Assembly (NCBI RefSeq): GCF_021010575.1
Contig: NZ_JAJNAG010000010.1
Coordinates: forward strand, 29,121 to 93,120
Length of the DNA: 64,000 nucleotides
Reading direction: 5' to 3'
Source of the DNA: Limnobaculum eriocheiris
GTDB taxonomy: Bacteria; Pseudomonadota; Gammaproteobacteria; Enterobacterales; Enterobacteriaceae
Of this stretch, positions 33,045 through 42,355 are shown in pieces (position 1 is the first letter of the stretch; the number at the start of each line of letters is the position of its first letter). The notes under the pieces are model-generated. The model saw nothing but the letters and a program-made list of their open reading frames with translations. It had not been told where the DNA came from and made no database searches. The position numbers were made by a program, and so were the translations under genes.

Positions 33045-34037
33045 TTATTTGAATTTATCCAGATTGTCTTTATCTACTGCTACGTAAGGAACGCGGACAA
33101 CTTTGTCTTTAATTTCCCACTTGGTGCCTTGTGCAGCAGGTTTACCTTCAGCCAGGTTTTTAGATAACTCAAATGTGGCTTTTGCCTGGTTGCTGGCATC
33201 GTTCAGTACGGTACCAGCCATCGTACCCTGACGTACCAGAGCCAGCGCTTCCGGCAGCGCATCTACACCAAATACTGAAATTTTGCTTTTATTGTGCGCT
33301 TTCAATGCTTCGATTGCGCCCATAGCCATTGCATCGTTATTAGCGATAACCACTTCAATCTTGTCGGCATTAGGACCAGATAACCAGGCATCCATTTTAT
33401 CTTTAGCCTGTGCGGTGTCCCACATTGCGGTATCCAGCTGTAGCTGCTGAGTTTTTATCTTGTCATCGTCATTCAATGTTTTAACCACGTAAGTAGTACG
33501 TGCTTCGGCATCCGGATGTCCCGGCTCACCTTTAAGCAGTACAAATTGAATGACGCCATCTTTATTCAGATCCCATTCCGGATGTGCTTTCCAGTGTTTG
33601 GCAATCAGTTGGCCCTGAATAACACCAGACTCTTTAGAATCGGTACCAACAAAGTAGGCTTTGTCATAGCTGTCCAGTGCGGCTTTGGAAGGCTCTTTAT
33701 TAAAGAACACCACAGGAATGGAGTCGCCACGTGCTTTATCAATAACGACCTGAGCCGCTGCCGGGTCAACCAGGTTAATCGCCAGCGCTTTAACACCCTT
33801 GGCTATCAAAACATCAATTTGATCATTTTGTTTAGACTGGTCATTTTGTGAGTCATTCATCAGCAAAGTAACATCTTTATTGCCAGCAGACTCTTTCTCA
33901 ATAGCTTTACGAACAACTGACATAAAGTTGTCATCGTATTTATAAATAGTAACCCCAATCTTGGTGGCGGCCAGAGTAGCTGCTGATACAGCCATACAGG
34001 TACCAAACACAATCGTGGCTAATAGTGTTTTTTTCAT
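33045..34037 (-). CDS. mglB: Periplasmic galactose-binding protein MglB
   Basis: This 330-residue protein has a signal peptide (about residues 1-24, ending near ATLAA). The mature part is highly similar to E. coli MglB, including [17 protein letters not shown], the calcium-site neighbourhood [10 protein letters not shown] near residue 160, and [11 protein letters not shown]-like sugar-site sequence ([10 protein letters not shown]). It binds galactose and glucose, feeds MglAC, and in E. coli also signals to the Trg chemoreceptor. ATG 34037 follows GGAGATATTC; the frame from 34049 adds four residues. It is the first gene of the operon. galS, its usual neighbour, is absent here. Confidence 0.95.
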   Translation of the reverse strand: MKKTLLATIVFGTCMAVSAATLAATKIGVTIYKYDDNFMSVVRKAIEKESAGNKDVTLLMNDSQNDQSKQNDQIDVLIAKGVKALAINLVDPAAAQVVIDKARGDSIPVVFFNKEPSKAALDSYDKAYFVGTDSKESGVIQGQLIAKHWKAHPEWDLNKDGVIQFVLLKGEPGHPDAEARTTYVVKTLNDDDKIKTQQLQLDTAMWDTAQAKDKMDAWLSGPNADKIEVVIANNDAMAMGAIEALKAHNKSKISVFGVDALPEALALVRQGTMAGTVLNDASNQAKATFELSKNLAEGKPAAQGTKWEIKDKVVRVPYVAVDKDNLDKFK

Positions 34038-34227
34038 GAATATCTCCATGTATAACTATTTTAGGATTGAATTGTTAATACGCGACAGTCGGGCAGTAAA
34101 AATGTTACTAATAAGACTGACGTATTAATATTTTTTACAAAACAACACGATAACTACCGATAAGGGTTATGGATGTTAGATTAATCGTAGTAGAGTCTTA
34201 AAGGAATGCCATGAAATGTTATTAAAT

Positions 34228-34243
34228 TGTGATTAATTTCATA
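34228..34243. promoter_or_regulatory. Candidate CRP site upstream of mglB
   Basis: TGTGATTAATTTCATA matches nine of ten defined positions of TGTGA-N6-TCACA. It lies about 190 bp upstream of the mglB start. CRP control of mgl is established in E. coli; this individual site is a motif match. Confidence 0.5.
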
Positions 34244-34248
34244 TAAAA

Positions 34249-34275
34249 AAATAACGTCAATTTATGACGTTATTT
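34249..34275 (-). terminator. Terminator of the LysR-family gene
   Basis: AAATAACGTCA and TGACGTTATTT form a perfect 11-bp stem with loop ATTTA. On the minus strand the stem runs into a T-run (A-run at 34245-34251), 43 bases after the LysR gene stop. It insulates mglB from the regulator. Confidence 0.8.
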
Positions 34276-34318
34276 GGGGTTTAATTATTAAGGCAGGAAT
34301 TTATATTAAAATTTCTTT

Positions 34319-35212
34319 TTAAAGCATTATTTTTATTCGATTACTTAAGAAATCTAAAAAACAGGTAATTCTGGCAGATAGCTGAGTATTGCGATAATAG
34401 ACTGCGTTAATTGGCTGCATTACTTTAACCGTTTGCTGCGGTAGCACCTCAATTAACTCACCCTGTAACCTATTTTTATGAGTCATAAAATCAGACAGAC
34501 AAACAATACCTTCCCCGGCTAAAGCCAGTTGTCTTAAGGTTTCACCGCTGGAAGCGGTCAGGTTTGGTACTATCTGCAACAAATGACCATTATCATCACT
34601 AAACGGCCATTCATTTAACTTATCAATTTGGGTAAAACCCAGCAGTTGGTGGGATGTTAAATCTTCAGTACTGGCGATCGGCGGATAGCGTTTTAAATAC
34701 TCAGGACTTGCTAACGCTCGCCTTTGGCTGGAACCTAAATGGCGGGCATGTAAAGTTGAATCACGTAGTTCGCCAATGCGAATAGCAATATCGGTTTTTT
34801 GTTCCAATAAATCGATAAAGTGATCGTTGGTATTTAATTCCAGCTCAATTTGCGGATAAAGACGGCGAAACTCACCAATAATTGGCACGATAGTATGTAT
34901 CATAAAAGGTGACGCCGCATTGACCCGCAACAGACCTGAAGGTTGCTGGCGACGTATTGCCATCTGATCTTCCGCTTCATCTACGGAAGCCAGAATCTTT
35001 CTGGCATGTATTAAAAATGCCTGTCCTTCTTCCGTTAACGCAAGTCGTCGGGTAGTGCGATTTAGTAGCGAAGTTTCCAGCTTCTCTTCCAGCCTGCCAA
35101 GTGCCCGACTAATGCCTGAAACCGTTTGATTTAGTTTACTGGCTGCATGAGTAATCGAATGGCTATCGACGACGGTAACAAATGCCAGAAGTTCTTCCAG
35201 AGTGGTTTTCAT
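34319..35212 (-). CDS. LysR-family transcriptional regulator
   Basis: This 297-residue regulator has an N-terminal winged helix-turn-helix (residues about 3-62; ASKLNQTVSGISRALGRLEE carries the recognition helix) and a LysR substrate-binding domain (about 90-290). It belongs to the broad YafC/DsdC/PecT-like group in which GLLRVNAASPF starts the effector domain. It is divergent, across 255 bp, from the six-gene lux-like cluster, the standard position for a LysR regulator of its target operon. The effector cannot be read from the sequence. Confidence 0.85.
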   Translation of the reverse strand: MKTTLEELLAFVTVVDSHSITHAASKLNQTVSGISRALGRLEEKLETSLLNRTTRRLALTEEGQAFLIHARKILASVDEAEDQMAIRRQQPSGLLRVNAASPFMIHTIVPIIGEFRRLYPQIELELNTNDHFIDLLEQKTDIAIRIGELRDSTLHARHLGSSQRRALASPEYLKRYPPIASTEDLTSHQLLGFTQIDKLNEWPFSDDNGHLLQIVPNLTASSGETLRQLALAGEGIVCLSDFMTHKNRLQGELIEVLPQQTVKVMQPINAVYYRNTQLSARITCFLDFLSNRIKIML

Positions 35213-35467
35213 GGTGATTATTGATCCCTGGTCAATGATATTAGATATTTAAGCAGATTATTGTAAAAGCAGGCATCAAATATTTGTGCGGAACCAATTT
35301 AGCGGGGAACTTTCCCAATAGTTATTGTTCTGAATAATAGGTAAAGAGTGTATTATCATTATTTTTTAACTTAATAATCAAATAATTATATTAAAAAAAT
35401 AATACAGAAATAGTGTGGTAAAAGTATTGTTCAGTCAATATTTTATTTATCAATTAGGGAAACAGAG

Positions 35468-36526
35468 ATGTCTGATTACATGGAAAAAGCGGAGTCACTG
35501 ACCGCTATAGATGCATTGGCCGATCTGCCGGCTCCTTATGCATTAAGTTCGTCAGCGGAAGAACAGATATTTACTGCCGCAATGCAGCAAATAGACAGCT
35601 GGCACTGCTTACACAACCCTACTTATGCACAACTCTGCCATGAGCAGTCATCACCGGTTATACCCGTTGGATTATTTAAAACGCTTAATTTAGCCACTCC
35701 AATGAATGAACCTGGACAGTGGCTCTCCAGCTCAGGTACCGGATCGCACGGAAAAACTCAGGTATTCTTTGATGCCGCCAGTATGAATCGTATTCAACGG
35801 GCAATGACGCAAATGTTCATTGCTAATGGGCTGGTGTCATTAACCCCTTCCCGCTTTCTTTTACTCTCTCCTGACCCTCGATCGGGAGATCATGCCGGCT
35901 ATGCCACTGCTTTTATGAAATTTACTGCCTGTGCGCCAGTAAAGGAGTGTGTGTTTGCCGTTCAGGCAGATGGTCATTTTGATAGCCAGCTGGCCTAGGA
36001 TACGCTACAGAGCTGGGCCCGCGATCCTGAACCCATCTATATTTTTGGCCTGACGGTGTTTTTTGAACATCTGTGCTTGAGTCGCCCGGATGCATTCAGG
36101 CTGCAAGCGCCTGTAAGAGGATTAACCGGCGGTGGCTGGAAGGGAATGACTCAACAACTGGATCGCCAGCAGATTGTTGCCGGTCTGAATCAGTGTTTAC
36201 AGGCACCACTGGTAGATATTCGGGATATTTATGGCATGACGGAGCATCCGCTGCACTATATTAGCTGTAAGGAAGGGCATTTCCATATTCCGGCCTATTC
36301 TTTATTTTCTATTATTGGCGCGGATGGAAAACTCGCAGCAGCAGGCCAGCAGGGGTTGATTCAGCTTGAGAACCCTTTCTTTGCTTCATTGCCCGCCCAG
36401 CGTTTATTAACGCAGGATTTAGGTTTATGGGGAGAGCGCTGTTCATGCGGCCAACCACGGCCTTACCTGCGTTATTCAGGAAGAGTCACAACCCCGGAAG
36501 GGACCTGTGCTGCAGAAGCTTTATGA
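35468..36526 (+). pseudogene. LuxE-like acyl-protein synthetase, interrupted by one in-frame TAG
   Basis: The frame from ATG 35468 (after GGGAAACAGAG) to TGA 36524-36526 is 353 codons with a single internal TAG at 35996-35998 (codon 177). The first part carries the AMP-binding-like SSGTGSHGKTQVFFD segment. The second continues in frame with GLTGGGWKGM, DIYGMTEHPLHYISCKEGHFHIP and a CSCGQPRPYLRYSGR end, all typical of the LuxE/AMP-ligase family. LuxE activates a fatty acid with ATP and transfers it to LuxC. Everything except the stop looks functional. It may be a recent nonsense mutation (CAG to TAG fits), a sequence error, or two separate polypeptides. The stop of this gene overlaps the start of the next as ATGA. 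Confidence 0.8.
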
Positions 36527-37602
36527 AACAGCCATTGACTGAAAGACTGGTAAAAGTAAGAGCATGGATTGCCAGCTGTATAGGGTCGGGTATGCAATTT
36601 TCTTCCGATCCGGCAACTCAACAATTTTGTTTGTCCCGTCTTCATTTATGGTGTTCAACCGATTTACCGGAACAGAAAATCGAACGGGAGCTGGGGGAGA
36701 GGAACTGGCGTCCACCTGAGCGGTTACTGCTGGTGATCTCTGAGAAAGATCCGTTGGGTACGCTGGAAGGTTTTTTAGCGACTTATCTGATTGGTAGTAG
36801 TATGCGAATCAAAGCCAGGAATTCACGCGTCTGGCTGGAGTCATTGCGTCAGGCATTAGGGTTATCATCAGATGAATGCCAAATTAGCGATTGGCAAAGC
36901 CACCAGCAGAGTGATGAGCAGTTATTGCAGGGTATTGATACCGTTTTACTGGCTGGTGGCGAAGCATTAATCCATCATTATCGAAAGATAACGCCTGCGC
37001 ATATTCGTTTAATTGAACTTGGCCCAAAAATTAGTGGGATGGCAATATTGGGCCATCAGTTACCGCCGGTAGATAAAATTTTGACGGATGTTTGCCTGTT
37101 TCTGCAACAGGTATGCAGTTCACCCCGATTTATTTTGCTGGATGATGAACAGGCTGCGGAACAGTTGTACCAGCAATTACAACATGTTTTAGATAGGCTA
37201 CCTCGTTTGGCGGAAGAGGAGCGAATTACTCAGTTAGCCAAAGCGCGTGAACTGGCGATGTATCAAACGCTGGTCCCGGACTGGGGCAAAATTAATTACA
37301 GTGAATCCAGCGGCTGGGGAGTTACCCTGAGTCGTCACTTCACGCCTGAATTATGGTTATCGAAAGGCTTTCAGCTTATTTTATCTCCTGTTGATATCAG
37401 TTTGTCCAATGTTGAGTCTCGCTGGCCGGGCCGCCTGCAAACGTTAGGATATTGGGGTGATATCTCAAATTTTCAGTACGGTGGTTTTACTCGCTACTGT
37501 TCAATAGGACGTATGCACGATCGCTCGTTGCTGGCACCTCATGACGGATTTTTTATTCTGCAATCATTGGTCTCTTTTATCGACAAGGACGATTATCCAT
37601 GA
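36523..37602 (+). CDS. LuxC-like acyl-CoA/acyl-protein reductase
   Basis: This 359-residue protein is related to LuxC, the NADPH-dependent fatty-acyl reductase of the aldehyde dehydrogenase superfamily, but shorter than typical LuxC (about 480). Visible features are the SSMRIKARNS nucleotide-site region near 95, a putative catalytic Cys in QQVCSSPRFI near 206, and the C-terminal RYCSIGRMHDRSLLAPHDG. I chose ATG 36523, which overlaps the upstream TGA as ATGA, rather than the longer frame from 36427, whose extra 32 residues are Arg/Pro-rich and unlike the family. Coupling to LuxE predicts acid-to-aldehyde reduction. The substrate is unknown. Confidence 0.82.
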   Translation: MKQPLTERLVKVRAWIASCIGSGMQFSSDPATQQFCLSRLHLWCSTDLPEQKIERELGERNWRPPERLLLVISEKDPLGTLEGFLATYLIGSSMRIKARNSRVWLESLRQALGLSSDECQISDWQSHQQSDEQLLQGIDTVLLAGGEALIHHYRKITPAHIRLIELGPKISGMAILGHQLPPVDKILTDVCLFLQQVCSSPRFILLDDEQAAEQLYQQLQHVLDRLPRLAEEERITQLAKARELAMYQTLVPDWGKINYSESSGWGVTLSRHFTPELWLSKGFQLILSPVDISLSNVESRWPGRLQTLGYWGDISNFQYGGFTRYCSIGRMHDRSLLAPHDGFFILQSLVSFIDKDDYP

Positions 37603-38627
37603 TGGACAGACCACGAGTTTTTGTTACCGGCGGAACCGGATTTATTGGTTCCCATCTGTTGCCTAAATTACACCAGCAGGGCTATGCGCTGACCGTTTTA
37701 GTTCGATCACCGTCATTGCAGAAAATACCGGGCCGTCCGGCCCTACCGCCTGAAACTACACTGGTTACCGGCGATTTATCTCAACCGGAAAGTTACCGGA
37801 GTGCACTCAAAGGCCATCAGGCATTGATTCATATGGCTGCGGACTATCGGGTTGGTTTACCCACCTCCTCTTCTGCTCGTCGGGCGATGTATCAAACCAA
37901 TGTGACAGGAACACTGGATCTGTTTGATGCCGCACAGCAGGCTTCCATTCCGCAAATGATTCATATGAGTACCACAGCGGCATTAGGGGAAACTCAGGGG
38001 CGCTATCCGGATGAAACCCACCAGCATAATGGCGTTTTTCGTTGCTATTACGAAGAAACTAAACAGATTGCCCATTACTTTTTGCAACAAAAACAGCAGC
38101 AGGGATTACCGGTCAATATTGCTATTCCCGGCGGGGTATTTGGCCCGGGAGATAACAGCGTATTAAGCCAAACCATACGCACTTTTTTCCGCGGTAAGAT
38201 CCCATTTCAGATTGCCACCACCAGCCGCTTTCAGCTTTGTCATGTGGATCATCTTTGTGATGGATTGATTCATTTGCTTAACCCTGATATTCAGCGGCAA
38301 AACTTCCTGTTTACCGGAAAAGATTTCTCAATGCCGATTCTGTTTACGCTAATGGCGGAAATCGGCAAACGTAAAATTCCACCGTTTAAATCAGCGTCAT
38401 CTCTAAATGCGCTGGCCTGGTTGATGGATAAAATCGCCTCTCTGGGACCGGAAATGCCGCTTTCGCAGGAAGCCCTGCGCATTATGGATGGTAGTACCTA
38501 TATGTACTGTTCTGATAAAGCCAAACGACAGCTTAACTGGTCGGCAGGAGAGCCACTACAGGAGCTAACCACCTTTATACAGACATTGGCTGATGAGATT
38601 GCAGCGGAAAAGCGGTTGGCAAAATAA
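37599..38627 (+). CDS. Extended SDR: NAD-dependent epimerase/dehydratase-family reductase
   Basis: This 342-residue extended short-chain dehydrogenase has the Rossmann motif TGGTGFIGSHL (residues about 9-19), an acidic residue for cofactor choice less evident, HMAADYRVGLP near 82, the catalytic Ser in MSTTAALG near 125 and YxxxK as YYEETKQ near 150. It resembles 3-beta-hydroxysteroid dehydrogenase/OleD and hopanoid-associated (HpnA) enzymes, which act on beta-hydroxy or sugar-like substrates. It overlaps the LuxC-like gene by four bases, so translation is coupled. Its substrate is probably the product of the LuxEC step, but that is inference. Confidence 0.82.
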   Translation: MMDRPRVFVTGGTGFIGSHLLPKLHQQGYALTVLVRSPSLQKIPGRPALPPETTLVTGDLSQPESYRSALKGHQALIHMAADYRVGLPTSSSARRAMYQTNVTGTLDLFDAAQQASIPQMIHMSTTAALGETQGRYPDETHQHNGVFRCYYEETKQIAHYFLQQKQQQGLPVNIAIPGGVFGPGDNSVLSQTIRTFFRGKIPFQIATTSRFQLCHVDHLCDGLIHLLNPDIQRQNFLFTGKDFSMPILFTLMAEIGKRKIPPFKSASSLNALAWLMDKIASLGPEMPLSQEALRIMDGSTYMYCSDKAKRQLNWSAGEPLQELTTFIQTLADEIAAEKRLAK

Positions 38628-38637
38628 GGGATAAATA

Positions 38638-40869
38638 ATGAAGACCACCCAATTACAAAGCCCGTGGGGAGACGTCAGGGTAATGCTGGAAAATCCACAG
38701 CAGCTGACGGTTCAGGGGAGTAGCGATAAAGCGGTGTTTTTTGGTCAGGGTTATGGTGCAGCCCGATTACGTTTATGGCAGTTGGACCTTTCCCGTCGGG
38801 TAGCGACAGGAACACTGTCGGAAATTATGGGTAATGGAGCGCTAAGAACCGATATTTTCCAACGTCGCCTGGGGCTAGCTTCACTGGCGCAGCAGGCAGA
38901 ATCGATGGATGCGAATGCAGATCCATCATCGTGGCAAGGCCAGCAATATCAGCATATTCAGGCCTATGTGGCGGGTATTAATCATGCGCTGGTGGATATG
39001 AAGCTATTGCCGGTTGAGTGTTTGTTGCTACGCTATCGTCCGGCTCCATTTCAGATTGTGGATGCTTATTTACTGGCCCAGTTAAAGTATTTTATAAATT
39101 CAGCCTGGCAATATGAGCTGTTTCATACCCGGTTATCTGGTCGCTTAACGCCGGAGCAGCATAAGCAATTGCTCACTACCGTGAGTCAGGAAGGAAACCC
39201 CATACCGCCATTACCGCTCAATGACGCAGGAGAACGTCTCGCTGAAGTTGAAGAGGCGCTAAAGGATGGTCTGCTGGGAATGCAGCATCTTGGGCTTGCT
39301 TCACCGGATACCGGATCAAACGTTATTGCTATTAGCGGACAACATACGGTTTCTGGTAAGCCAATATTAGCCGCCGACCCGCATATGGGCCATGTAAATC
39401 CCGGTTATAACCTGATGTGTAAGCTGGAGAGCGATGAAGGGCTATATGTCACAGGTTCCCACTTCCCTGGTGTACCTGGCATTATCGTTGGTCGTAATCA
39501 TCATGCTGCCTGGGGGATGGTCGGCATCATGGCGGATAATCAGGATCTGTTCTGGGGCAAAATTAATCTGGCGGAAGAAAAAGTTGAAACCGCCGAGGGC
39601 TGGGTACCGCTTAAGCGGGAAAACCAAACTATTCAGTGTAAATCTGGTAAAGCCCATGAGTTTACCGCTTATGGTTTTTCTCAGGGACGATTGCTCTCGG
39701 AAAAAGGGGATCATGGCCTGTTTCTACGCTGGCCGTCCCTCGATCATCCCGAGGGGGATATTACCTTCTATTCTCTGGCGAAATGCCACAATTGGGAAAC
39801 GTTCCGTGCCAGTCTGGCCCATGTGCATAATTCACCGATGATGGTGGGGTATGCAGACATTCATGGCGATATTGGTTTGCAAACGATGGGGTTTATCCCT
39901 AAACGAAAAATTGAAATTGGCAGTTTAATCCTCAGTCTTACTAACCCGGACCATCAGTGGCAGGGATATGTTCCCTACGAAGATTTACCATTTCAATATA
40001 ATCCACCGCAAGGCTATGCGGTCTATACCAATCAGTACAGTGAAGCGCTGTTTAGCGGTAAATGTGCTTTATCAAATCGCTGGCATCCACCAAGTCGGGC
40101 ATTACGCGTCAGTGAACTGATTGAGCAAACCCATCAGCATAACCTGAATACGCTGCAAGCTATTCAGGATGATAAAGTTGATGTGTTTGCCCGTCGTGCA
40201 TTAGCCATACTGCTTCCCCATTTGTCGGTTTCTACCCCGTTATCTGACTGGGATGGTAATACCCAAAAAATAGCGCAGGCGCAGCTGTTTGATAGTTGGA
40301 TGCAGCATCTGGCCGACAGGCTGCTACGTAAAGTGCTTAAGCGCGGCTCACGGGCGCTGTACTCTGATTTCTGGCCCGGTTGCCGCTGGAATATGCTGAC
40401 TATTTTGCAACAGCACTTAACGGATTGGGGTCATGAAGCGAATTCAGCCGGTCAGCTGGTTCAGGATGCCTATTACAGTGCACTGGTATCGACTCAAAAT
40501 GCTACCGTTCCGGATGTGGAATTTCAGCACAGTATTAAACGTCCGGCATGGCTGAGAAATTTACTGACGGGTCGTTATCCCTATCAGGGCGGAAACCGGG
40601 AAACGATTCATGCAACCCGTCAAAATACCGATTTTCTAACCCAGTCCCAAACCGGTTCTGACGGCTCGGTAAAAAGTAAACCTTATACCTTTGGGCCGGG
40701 ATTCAAACTGCTGTGTGATTTAAGTGAGCAGGGAGAGGTACGTTACATGATGAATACGCTAGCAAAAGGAGGCCCCTTCTTCTGGCAGTTAACGCCGACA
40801 TTACGGCGCTGGCAGCAAGGGCAACGCTGGTCAATATCAGTGTTGGATAGAAAAAATAATTCTAAATAA
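38638..40869 (+). CDS. Penicillin acylase-family Ntn hydrolase
   Basis: This 743-residue protein has the penicillin-acylase architecture: an alpha part (to about residue 221), then the autocleavage/nucleophile site in DTGSNVIAISG, where Ser becomes the N-terminal nucleophile of the beta chain. It is followed by GKPILAADPHMGH, HFPGVPGIIVGRNHHAAWG and later beta-chain motifs. Family members remove acyl groups from amides (beta-lactam acylase, AHL acylase, PvdQ). No signal peptide is obvious at the N terminus (MKTTQLQSPW), unlike periplasmic relatives. It starts ten bases after the SDR gene. It likely deacylates a pathway intermediate. Confidence 0.85.
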   Translation: MKTTQLQSPWGDVRVMLENPQQLTVQGSSDKAVFFGQGYGAARLRLWQLDLSRRVATGTLSEIMGNGALRTDIFQRRLGLASLAQQAESMDANADPSSWQGQQYQHIQAYVAGINHALVDMKLLPVECLLLRYRPAPFQIVDAYLLAQLKYFINSAWQYELFHTRLSGRLTPEQHKQLLTTVSQEGNPIPPLPLNDAGERLAEVEEALKDGLLGMQHLGLASPDTGSNVIAISGQHTVSGKPILAADPHMGHVNPGYNLMCKLESDEGLYVTGSHFPGVPGIIVGRNHHAAWGMVGIMADNQDLFWGKINLAEEKVETAEGWVPLKRENQTIQCKSGKAHEFTAYGFSQGRLLSEKGDHGLFLRWPSLDHPEGDITFYSLAKCHNWETFRASLAHVHNSPMMVGYADIHGDIGLQTMGFIPKRKIEIGSLILSLTNPDHQWQGYVPYEDLPFQYNPPQGYAVYTNQYSEALFSGKCALSNRWHPPSRALRVSELIEQTHQHNLNTLQAIQDDKVDVFARRALAILLPHLSVSTPLSDWDGNTQKIAQAQLFDSWMQHLADRLLRKVLKRGSRALYSDFWPGCRWNMLTILQQHLTDWGHEANSAGQLVQDAYYSALVSTQNATVPDVEFQHSIKRPAWLRNLLTGRYPYQGGNRETIHATRQNTDFLTQSQTGSDGSVKSKPYTFGPGFKLLCDLSEQGEVRYMMNTLAKGGPFFWQLTPTLRRWQQGQRWSISVLDRKNNSK

Positions 40870-40945
40870 CGTCATTAATTACAGAGCAATAGCGTATTCG
40901 GCAAAGGTTTAGCCGGTATGTCGTGTCAATCAGAGGGATTATTGT

Positions 40946-42354
40946 ATGACTGGTTTAAAAGAGTGGCAAAAAAGTGGACATCCCGCCCGTTTATGGCGGC
41001 CTTTGCCAGAAAATCGAGTGCAGTGTGAGCTGTGCCCACGGGAATGCAAAATTAGTGAAGGGCGTTCCGGAACCTGCCGCATGCGCCGCAATGAACATGG
41101 TTCGCTGGTCACGCTTAACTAGTACCAATGACTCAGGAATGTATTGAGACCGAAGCGGTTTATCACTACGCACCGGGGGAGCAGATTCTTTCACTGGGCA
41201 ATATTGGTTGCATGTTGCGTTGCGACTTCTGCCAAAACTGGACCACCAGCCAGGCGCGTTACGTACAGGATAGCCATGTGATGTACTACAGCCCGGAAGA
41301 CGTAGTCAATTATGCCCTTAAGCATAATATCAAGGTACTTTCATGGACTTACAATGATCCTATTGTCTGGCATGAGTTTGTGATGGATACCGCCAGACTG
41401 GCCCGCCAACATGGTCTGAAAAATCTGTATAAGAGCGCTTTCTATATCGGCGAAAAGGGTATTGATGAACTGCTGGAAGTGATGGATATCTTTAGTATTT
41501 CCCTTAAATCTATGCAAGACAGCTTTTACCGCAAACATACTGCTGGTCGTTTACAGCCAATACTGGATGGTATCAAGCAGGTTTATGCGGTAAGACAGGG
41601 AGGTAATGGCCCTCATCTGGAGGTTTCCAACCTTTGTGTTACCGGACGAAATGACAATTTAACCGAAAGCCGTAAGGTCTCTGACTGGATGCTCAACAAT
41701 CTGGATGCGGAGATTCCGCTTCATTATGTGCGCTTCCATCCGGACTTCCGCTATACCCAGGTTGAACGTACTTCGGTGCCTTTTTTAGAGCAGGCTCGCC
41801 TTCAGGCAATGGCTGACGGTATGCGTTATGTCTATTTGGGGAATGCCTATAATACCACCAGTACCAACTCTTATTGTCCGGACTGTCAGGCTTTGTGGGT
41901 TCAACGCAATGGTCTGATTGCCCGTTCGTTCCTGCAAAATGGCTGTTGCCCTCAGTGTGGTAAAGCCTCGCCGATTCAGCTTCCATGGAAAGATTTGGTA
42001 TCTGAATCCGTTACTCATCAAATTCCGCAAAGTTTTATCTCGACCACTCATATGTTCCGTGGGCCGATACAGGCTTGCCATGTAGAGCAACAGCAAGAAT
42101 CTACGCTGTTTTATCAGTTTATTTCAGCATCGGGTCAGCCGGTGGGTGAGGTTGGTACCAACGGTTGTATCCGTTTTATGCTGTCTAAAAGCGATGAAAG
42201 AGCGGAAGGAATACGCCTTTATCATCCGGCAGCGAATAAATTGCAGGTATTTGAAGTTTACGATCGGGCGCATTTTCCGGTTACCGGCGCTGAACAAACT
42301 CACTTTGCCAGTGAAGACGTTCCATTAAACTTTTTGCCAATTCGGGGGCGCTGA
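40946..42354 (+). pseudogene. Radical SAM enzyme (AmmeMemoRadiSam-type), frameshifted near base 41120
   Basis: The N-terminal part (from ATG 40946) has the accessory cluster region CELCPRECKISEGRSGTC and runs to TAG 41120-41122 in its frame. The rest lies in another frame from about 41122 and carries the canonical CMLRCDFCQNW (Cx3Cx2C) cluster motif near 41209, then a TIM-barrel core, a CPDC/CPQC zinc-ribbon-like pair near 41875-41960 and a roughly 110-residue C-terminal extension. One missing base after AACTA (restoring Asn-Tyr) would rejoin the two. The apparent ORF starting 41128 lacks the N-terminal cysteines. It could be a true disruption or a sequence error. Substrate unknown. Confidence 0.75.
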
Positions 42355-42355
42355 T

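Noticed and set aside
35996-35998. In-frame TAG as a recoded amber (pyrrolysine-like) codon
   Set aside because: The other broken gene in the cluster cannot be restored by simple readthrough (TAG is followed by TAC CAA TGA), and no suppressor machinery is visible. A nonsense mutation or sequence error is simpler.
36427-36522. Extended N terminus of the LuxC-like protein
   Set aside because: These 32 residues overlap the LuxE-like coding region in another frame, are unlike the family, and the ATGA-overlap start at 36523 is far better.
41112-41125. Programmed ribosomal frameshift in the radical SAM gene
   Set aside because: The zero-frame codons ACG CTT AAC before the stop do not form an X XXY YYZ slippery heptamer, and no stimulating structure is obvious.
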